Both the position numbers and the translations under genes were made by a program. A DNA stretch of 64,000 nt from Saccharopolyspora shandongensis (GTDB taxonomy: Bacteria; Actinomycetota; Actinomycetes; Mycobacteriales; Pseudonocardiaceae), in NCBI RefSeq assembly GCF_900106995.1, contig NZ_FNOK01000031.1:1-64000 (forward strand), written 5' to 3'. A model generated the notes under the pieces. It was given only the letters and a program-made list of their open reading frames with translations. It made no database searches and had not been told where the DNA came from. Shown piece after piece: positions 59,223-64,000 of this stretch (position 1 is the stretch's first letter; each line of letters starts with the position of its first letter).

Positions 59223-60379
59223 TGCGTGTGCGTATCGAGGACCGGGCGGCGTTCGCCGACGCCGCCCGCGGCGTGGCCCGACTCCTCGCTTCCGGGCCGG
59301 TGGATCCGGTCCTGGCCGGGGCGGTGGTGCACGCCGAGGATGACGGGCTGACGCTGTCGGGGTTCGACCACGACACCGCGACCCGCCTGCACCTGCCCGC
59401 GCAGGTGCCCGAGCCGGGGCGGGTGCTGGTGTCGGCGCGGCTGCTGTCCGAGATCGCCCGCCTACTGCCCCGGCAGGCGATCGACCTGGCCGCCGACGAG
59501 CAGCAGGTGACCATCACCGCCGGCGGTAGTCGGGCGACCCTGCCGCTGCTGCCGATCGAGGACTATCCCGCCGTCCCGGAAGCCCCGGAGGTGATCGGGG
59601 AGACCGACGCCGCCGTGTTCGCCACCGCGGTCGCGAAGGTGACCTCGGCGGCCGGGAGCGACGAGACAGTGCCTCAATTCTCCGGGGTGGCGGTGGACCT
59701 GCCCGCGCCCGGGGAGCCGCTGCGGCTGTACGCCACGGACCGCTACCGACTCGCCCGTGCCGTCGTGGCGTGGCAACCCACCCTCGATACCGAGGTGGAG
59801 CCCCGGCGGCTGTTCGTCCCGGCCTGGCAGCTGCGTGACGCCGCCGAACTCCTCACCGCAGGCCCGGACACCGTGCGGCTGTCCGCCGGGCCCGTTCCGG
59901 GACGGGTGGGTTTGAGTAACGGGCAGCGCACGATCGTGCTCGCCGAGATCGACACCCGCACCCCCGACTACGAGCACCACATGAACATCGAGTCATCGGG
60001 GGAGTTCACGGTCCCGGTCGGCGAACTGGCGGGCGCGGTCAAACGCCTGGCCCTGCACAAAGAACACCCCGGCGCGCACCTGGCCATCGAGGAGAACACG
60101 CTGCGGCTGTCGATCAGCAGCAGCGCCGGGCACAGCAGCGAAACCCTCGCCATCGACTACGCCGGCGAGCTCGTCGAAACCACCATCAACACCAGCTACC
60201 TCGCCTCCGCGCTCCACGCCCTGGGTACGGATCTGACCCGCATCTCCATCCCCACCCGGCCGACGCACCGGCCGTGGATCTTCCAACCGGTGGGCGACAC
60301 CGAGCCCGACGGCAGCTGCTTCCGCTACGTCGTCATGCCCATCCGGCCGCCCGCCGCCGAGCAACACGCCGCCGCCTGA
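59222..60379 (+). CDS. DnaN-like sliding clamp (DNA polymerase III beta homologue)
   Basis: The 385-aa protein has the length and three-domain layout of a bacterial beta clamp. ADAARGVARLLASGPVDPVL opens domain 1; EVPEPGRVLVSARLLSEIARLLP-like and LPLLPIEDYPAVPE close it. VPQFSGVAVDLP...LRLYATDRYRLARA marks domain 2, and GEFTVPVGELAGAVKRLAL marks domain 3. The end FRYVVMPIRPP corresponds to the C-terminal MPxR motif. ATG 59222 has GGAGG upstream. It is followed by primase-polymerase and helicase genes, so it is presumably an element-specific processivity factor. Confidence 0.88.
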   Translation: MRVRIEDRAAFADAARGVARLLASGPVDPVLAGAVVHAEDDGLTLSGFDHDTATRLHLPAQVPEPGRVLVSARLLSEIARLLPRQAIDLAADEQQVTITAGGSRATLPLLPIEDYPAVPEAPEVIGETDAAVFATAVAKVTSAAGSDETVPQFSGVAVDLPAPGEPLRLYATDRYRLARAVVAWQPTLDTEVEPRRLFVPAWQLRDAAELLTAGPDTVRLSAGPVPGRVGLSNGQRTIVLAEIDTRTPDYEHHMNIESSGEFTVPVGELAGAVKRLALHKEHPGAHLAIEENTLRLSISSSAGHSSETLAIDYAGELVETTINTSYLASALHALGTDLTRISIPTRPTHRPWIFQPVGDTEPDGSCFRYVVMPIRPPAAEQHAAA

Positions 60380-60394
60380 TCCATCCCCCCTTGG

Positions 60395-60427
60395 CCTCGC
60401 CCGGTGCCTACCGGGTGCCGGGCGAGG
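60395..60427 (+). terminator. hairpin between clamp and primase genes
   Basis: CCTCGCCCGG and CCGGGCGAGG flank 13 bases. Confidence 0.65.
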
Positions 60428-60467
60428 TCCCCGTTCCTGCCCCTTGTGTCCTGTTTGGAGGTGCGCC

Positions 60468-61478
60468 GTGTCCGCATCCTTGGACGTCGCGTTGTGGCTG
60501 GCCGGCCACGGCATGCACGTCTTCCCGTTGCGCCCGAACAGCAAGCGCCCGTTCGGAAACTGCCCGCGCTGCAAGGCCGGGCAGTGCCAGCCTGCCGAGT
60601 GCCCGTGCCTCACCGCCGACCGACCGTGCCACGGTCTGCTGGCCGCCACCCTCGACGCCGCCCAGATCCGCCGCTGGCTGATCCGTCACCCCGGCGCCAA
60701 CGTCGGGATCAACACCGAGCTGTCCGACCTGGTGGCGCTCGACCTGGACCGCAAACCGAAACCCGCCGGCTCGGCCGCGCATGACGTGCCCACCCTGGTC
60801 ACCGACGGGTTGGCAGCCCTGGACGCGATCACCGGCGTCGAAGGCGTGCCGTGGCCGGACACCCTCACCATCGCCACCCCGTCCGACGGGCGGCACCTGG
60901 TGTTCCAGCGCCCGGATGATCTGCGGGTGACCAGCGACGCCAAAGGCCGCGTCGGCCACCAGATCGACATCCGCGCCATCGGCGGCTACATCGTCGCCCC
61001 AGGCGGACAGGTCACCTCCCCACCCGAGGACGTCACCGGCACCTACACCCGCGTGTCGACCACCACCGCCATCGCACCACTGCCGGACTGGCTGCGGCCA
61101 CGCGTCACCCCGCCACCCCGGATCGTCGAGCCGGTCAACCGGGGGCGCTTCGCAGGGCTCCAGCCCGGAAGCCACGCACCCGGGTACTGGCAGCAGGTCT
61201 GGGACGGCGAGATGTCCAAAGTCGAGACCCGCGACGGCGAGCGGTGGCGGCTGGTCTACAACGCCGCCCGCCGCCTGGCCAACCTCACCGTTCACGACCA
61301 CGCCCCATGGTCGGAAACCGAGGTGATCGATGCGCTGACCGTGGCCGCGGTACGCCGCCGCCTGCGCACCGGCAAACCGGTCGAAGAGGCCGCCGCCCGC
61401 CGCAACGCCGCCCGCGGCTGGCAGCGCGGCACCCAGGACGGCCCCGACAGCCTGCGCGGGCTCGGCGGTGCCGCATGA
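60468..61478 (+). CDS. bifunctional DNA primase/polymerase (RepPP-type)
   Basis: The 336-aa prim-pol (archaeo-eukaryotic primase) opens ALWLAGHGMHVFPLRPNSKRP. A Cys-rich insert follows (GNCPRCKAGQCQPAECPC). The catalytic DxD lies in LVALDLDRK (about 91-93), the His in DGRHLVFQ (about 142) and the third site around HQIDIRAIGGYIVAPGG. A helical PriCT-like C-terminus follows. GGAGG precedes GTG 60468. Prim-pol replication proteins define one of the three known AICE replication classes. It is coupled to the next gene. Confidence 0.92.
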   Translation: MSASLDVALWLAGHGMHVFPLRPNSKRPFGNCPRCKAGQCQPAECPCLTADRPCHGLLAATLDAAQIRRWLIRHPGANVGINTELSDLVALDLDRKPKPAGSAAHDVPTLVTDGLAALDAITGVEGVPWPDTLTIATPSDGRHLVFQRPDDLRVTSDAKGRVGHQIDIRAIGGYIVAPGGQVTSPPEDVTGTYTRVSTTTAIAPLPDWLRPRVTPPPRIVEPVNRGRFAGLQPGSHAPGYWQQVWDGEMSKVETRDGERWRLVYNAARRLANLTVHDHAPWSETEVIDALTVAAVRRRLRTGKPVEEAAARRNAARGWQRGTQDGPDSLRGLGGAA

Positions 61479-63127
61479 CCGAAGCACACAACTCGGCGCA
61501 CCGGTCATCGTTGTGGCCGGTCGGCCCCGATGGCCGCCCCAAAGTGCGGGTGGGCACGAACCCGGAAGCCATCCGCGTGCTCACCCAAGCCGTCGGCAAC
61601 CGCCTGCTCCCGGACACCTATGTCCAGGACGGCGCGCCGGTGGTCGTCGAAGCCGTCTCCGGGGCCGGTGATCCCACGGCGGGTGATGACGACGTGGCGC
61701 TGCCCCTGACCGCCTCGTTGCTGCGGCCGGCGCTGCTGGCCGGGCTGCTGGCCGAACACGCCTACGTCTACCGACCCGAACTCGACAAGGAAGGACGACC
61801 GATGGAGATCGAGATGTCCCCGTCAGGGCCCGTGCTCAACGCGGTGCTGGCGCCCCGCTCATGGCCCGAACTGCCGGTGCTGCGGCGGATCATCTCCACC
61901 CCGGTCCTACGCCCGGACGGAACCCTGCTGCAGCAGCCCGGTTATGACCCGGCCACCGGCTACTTCCTGGCCGGGCGGACGCACCTCGAACCCGTTCCGG
62001 AGAAACCCACCCCGGAACAGGTCGCCACCGCGCGGGAGTTCCTGCTGGAACGGTTCCTGCACGACTTCCCGTGGCGCACTCCGGCAGACCAGGCCAACTA
62101 CCTCGGCCTGCTGATCACGCCGATCATCCGCCCGTTCACCCGCGCACTCAGCCCGTTCGGGGTGATCGACGCGACCATGCCCGGCAGCGGCAAAACGATC
62201 CTCTCCGGCTGCGTCGGCCTGCTCGTCGGGCAGCGAGTGCTGACCTGGACCGACTCCGAAGACGAGCTCCGCAAGGCCATCACCACCGTGCTCGCCGACC
62301 AGGTCGGCGTCATCGTCTTCGACAACCTCGAAGAAGGCGCCGTCATCAACTCCGCCGTGCTCGCACGGCTGGTGACCGAACGGACCTGGACCGACCGCAA
62401 ACTCGGCTCCAACACCGCCTCGACGTTCCCCAACGACCGGCTCTGGTTGGCCACCGGCAACAACCTCCGCGTTGGCGGGGACATGGCCAGCCGCACGGTG
62501 TGGGTCCGCCTCGACCCCGACTGTCCCAGGCCTGAAGCCCGCAGCGGGTTCACCATCCCCAACCTCGATAGCTGGATCCTCGACCCCGCCAACCAAGCCA
62601 CCGTCCTCCGCCACGTCCTCACCCTGATCCTGGACTGGACCGCCGCCGGCGCACCCATCTCGACGCGGGTGCCGCAGATGCGCCAGTTCACCCGCTGGGC
62701 ACAACACATCGGCGGATTCCTCGAACACCACGACATCCCCGGGTTCCTGTCCAACGCCGAAGAATCCCGCGAACTCGACGACGACGACACCGAATGGCAG
62801 GCCTTCCTACTGCGCTGGCACGCACTCCACGGCACCAAACCCATGACCGCCAACGAACTCCGCGCAAGCGCCGAACCTGAATACGGAACCCCCGACCCCT
62901 GGGTTGGGAGCTTCCCCACCACCGCCACCGGCAAGCTGCTCAGTCCGAAGTCCCTAGGACACCGCCTGACAGGGCAGACCGGCCGATGGCGCGGCAACGT
63001 CGCACTACGCAGCGCGAAAGACAAGCACACCAAACTGTACGTCTACTGGGTCGAACATCGACCCGACGCACCCACCCTTCCCGAAACAACCCCGCAAACT
63101 CCGCAAACCCCGCAAGAACAGCCATGA
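61475..63127 (+). CDS. replicative helicase-like P-loop ATPase
   Basis: The 550-aa protein has Walker A ATMPGSGKTIL (about 233-243), Walker B VIVFDNLEE (about 279-287) and a sensor-1-like WLATGNN (about 323-329). The N-terminus has an extended domain with FLHDFPWRTPADQANYLG before the motor. This is the usual partner of AICE prim-pol proteins and presumably unwinds the origin. Its last codons (TPQTPQTPQEQP) are written by the first three iterons of the putative origin. Confidence 0.82.
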   Translation: MTEAHNSAHRSSLWPVGPDGRPKVRVGTNPEAIRVLTQAVGNRLLPDTYVQDGAPVVVEAVSGAGDPTAGDDDVALPLTASLLRPALLAGLLAEHAYVYRPELDKEGRPMEIEMSPSGPVLNAVLAPRSWPELPVLRRIISTPVLRPDGTLLQQPGYDPATGYFLAGRTHLEPVPEKPTPEQVATAREFLLERFLHDFPWRTPADQANYLGLLITPIIRPFTRALSPFGVIDATMPGSGKTILSGCVGLLVGQRVLTWTDSEDELRKAITTVLADQVGVIVFDNLEEGAVINSAVLARLVTERTWTDRKLGSNTASTFPNDRLWLATGNNLRVGGDMASRTVWVRLDPDCPRPEARSGFTIPNLDSWILDPANQATVLRHVLTLILDWTAAGAPISTRVPQMRQFTRWAQHIGGFLEHHDIPGFLSNAEESRELDDDDTEWQAFLLRWHALHGTKPMTANELRASAEPEYGTPDPWVGSFPTTATGKLLSPKSLGHRLTGQTGRWRGNVALRSAKDKHTKLYVYWVEHRPDAPTLPETTPQTPQTPQEQP

Positions 63128-63182
63128 CCAGCAAAGACACCCCCAGTATTCGGACCTGTTCAAACTCCGCAAGGCCACCACT

Positions 63183-63224
63183 AAACCCCGCAAACCCCGC
63201 AACCTTGCGGTGTTTGCGGGGTTT
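63183..63224. repeat. near-perfect 20-2-20 palindrome made of iterons
   Basis: Left arm AAACCCCGCAAACCCCGCAA, loop CC, right arm complementary except one position. Confidence 0.85.
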
Positions 63225-63279
63225 GAAAACCGGAGCTCAAACCACCATCACCGCAATCAAAACCCCAGGTCATCCGTCG

Positions 63280-63300
63280 TTTGCGGGGTTTGCGGGGTTT
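63280..63300. repeat. inverted iteron pair
   Basis: TTTGCGGGG twice in tandem plus TTT: the complement of the left arm at 63183 and its flanking A. Confidence 0.85.
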
Positions 63301-63489
63301 AAAACGCCGCCTCCCGAGCCTGAGAAAACTTCCCGGACCACCAGCCCAACCCGAAGGCCACCCGGCACCGCCACGATCGTCACGACGCGTAGCCACTCCA
63401 GCCAGTTGCTCCCAACTCTCGGGGAGCTCTGTAGCCGGGGCCGTGCCGGAGCGACCTTCTGTCCACTTCCAACACCAAGGGGGAGTTGC
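63301..63489. other. gap between putative origin and excisionase
   Basis: No gene seen. It presumably carries the xis-int promoter. Confidence 0.4.
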
Positions 63490-63678
63490 ATGCCACGACG
63501 GCGCGAGTACCTCACGATCACGAAGGTCTGTGAAGAGCTCGATATCACCCGAGACACCTTCTACAAGTGGCGCAATAAAAAGACGGCTCCGCGTTGCACC
63601 AAGCTGCCGAACGGCGATCTCCGGGTCGACCGTGACGACTTTGACGAGTGGCTCGAAAGCCGCAAGGAGGCCGCCTGA
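63490..63678 (+). CDS. xis: excisionase (HTH_17/MerR-like)
   Basis: The 62-aa DNA-binding protein has YLTITKVCEELDITRDTFYKWRNKKTAPRCTKLPNGDLRVDRDDFDEWL (winged HTH; core LDITRDTFYKWR and wing LPNGDLRV). GGGGGAG precedes the ATG. It overlaps the integrase start, the standard xis-int arrangement. It directs excision with the integrase. Confidence 0.92.
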   Translation: MPRRREYLTITKVCEELDITRDTFYKWRNKKTAPRCTKLPNGDLRVDRDDFDEWLESRKEAA

Positions 63679-64000
63679 TGCCCGCCAGCTTCGACGTGAG
63701 CGTGTGGAACATCGCTCCGCGCAAGAACGCGAAGGGCAAGGTGACCAGCTACAGCGTTCGTTGGCGCGTCGTTCGCGAGGAGTTCTACGAGTCGTTCAAG
63801 GTTCGGGCGCAAGCCGACAGCTTCCGCTCCGACCTGATTTCGGCTCAAAACAAGGGGGAATCGTTCGATACGATAACCGGGCTCCCGGCGTCAATGGAGC
63901 GCAGGACTCGTGACGAACCGTGGGTTGACCTCGCGTGTGAATACATCGACAGGAAGTGGCCAGACGCCGCCGCGACGACCCGTCAAACCCTGGCGGAAGC
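63678..64000 (+). CDS. int: tyrosine-recombinase integrase, 3'-partial
   Basis: The 107 visible residues begin MPASFDVSVWNIAPRKNAKG and contain the arm-binding N-terminal domain (YSVRWRVVREEFYESFKVRAQADSFRSDLI). The start of the core-binding domain follows (RDEPWVDLACEYIDRKWPDAAATTRQTL). This is typical of AICE/tRNA-targeting integrases of about 400 aa. The catalytic domain lies beyond the window. It should act at the tRNA-Arg(CCG) site. Confidence 0.9.
   Translation, partial: MPASFDVSVWNIAPRKNAKGKVTSYSVRWRVVREEFYESFKVRAQADSFRSDLISAQNKGESFDTITGLPASMERRTRDEPWVDLACEYIDRKWPDAAATTRQTLAE

Larger units (their letters stand above)
63088..63300. other. candidate replication origin: iterons plus 42-base hairpin
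   Basis: The 9-mer CCCCGCAAA or close variants occurs three times in tandem (63090-63116), once at 63165 and twice at 63186-63203. In inverse form (TTTGCGGGG) it occurs at 63213-63221 and twice at 63280-63297. Positions 63183-63202 and 63205-63224 form a hairpin with 20-base arms, one mismatch and a two-base loop. It lies directly after primase and helicase genes and before xis-int. Confidence 0.7.
44336..64000. mobile_element. actinomycete integrative and conjugative element (AICE), right end outside window
   Basis: The element is bounded on the left by the tRNA-Arg fragment and contains every AICE module. These are regulation (44.6-47.1 kb), a transfer/spread operon with an FtsK-type translocase (47.7-56.1 kb), accessory and methylase genes (56.3-59.2 kb), a replication cassette of the primase-polymerase type (59.2-63.3 kb), and excisionase plus integrase (63.5 kb on). 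None of the chromosomal 21-bp repeats occurs inside. Single-translocase conjugation of double-stranded DNA is the known mode for this element class. Confidence 0.9.

Overview
The window looks like chromosome of a high-GC actinomycete of the Pseudonocardiaceae (Saccharopolyspora-like; the genus cannot be proved from this sequence). Indicators are the GC-rich codon use, frequent GTG starts, a complete conservon (cvnABCD), WhiB, DUF397/DUF5753 and DUF6319 genes, a chaplin-like secreted protein, and an actinomycete integrative and conjugative element (AICE).

Region 1 (1-5.4 kb) is scarred DNA. A phage tape-measure-like gene enters from the left and ends abruptly, abutting a pentapeptide-repeat gene that also looks cut. 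A secreted LGFP-repeat protein, a DUF5753 regulator that lost its HTH domain, an intact DUF397 gene and a 55-aa orphan follow.

Region 2 (5.4-44.3 kb) is ordinary chromosome. It holds a fadA-fadB beta-oxidation operon, small secreted proteins, a TetR/Baeyer-Villiger monooxygenase pair, DUF6319, two MFS exporters, an M14 carboxypeptidase, a small protein with a RHIM-like tail, a bifunctional penicillin-binding protein and a CPBP protease. Beyond these come a class-C-type serine hydrolase, ArfB, a patatin, a frameshifted SSS symporter with DUF3311, an amidohydrolase, an HtrA protease, the conservon, DUF485-ActP, a GNAT, a COG4091 oxidoreductase with its GntR regulator, and a divergent MarR/SDR pair. 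This region, and only this region, carries a dispersed 21-bp repeat (about 19 loci between 10.5 and 42.9 kb). Many copies are paired as perfect inverted repeats, mostly at gene ends, and one pair lies in frame inside cvnA.

Region 3 (44.34-64 kb, open to the right) is the AICE. Its left edge is the 3' part of a tRNA-Arg(CCG) gene. Next come regulatory genes (HD, Nudix, two XRE regulators), a 600-bp non-coding palindrome-rich region, and a tightly packed rightward operon of WhiB-like, HEXXH, Nudix and membrane/spread proteins. An FtsK-type DNA translocase, an orphan C5 methyltransferase, a DnaN-like sliding clamp, a primase-polymerase and a helicase-type ATPase follow. An iteron/palindrome cluster resembling a replication origin comes next, then excisionase and the start of a tyrosine integrase. 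The tRNA orientation predicts an intact tRNA-Arg just right of the window.

The most unusual items are the self-contained replication cassette (clamp, primase-polymerase, helicase, iterons) in the AICE, the dispersed repeat family, and the repeat pair read through as protein in CvnA.
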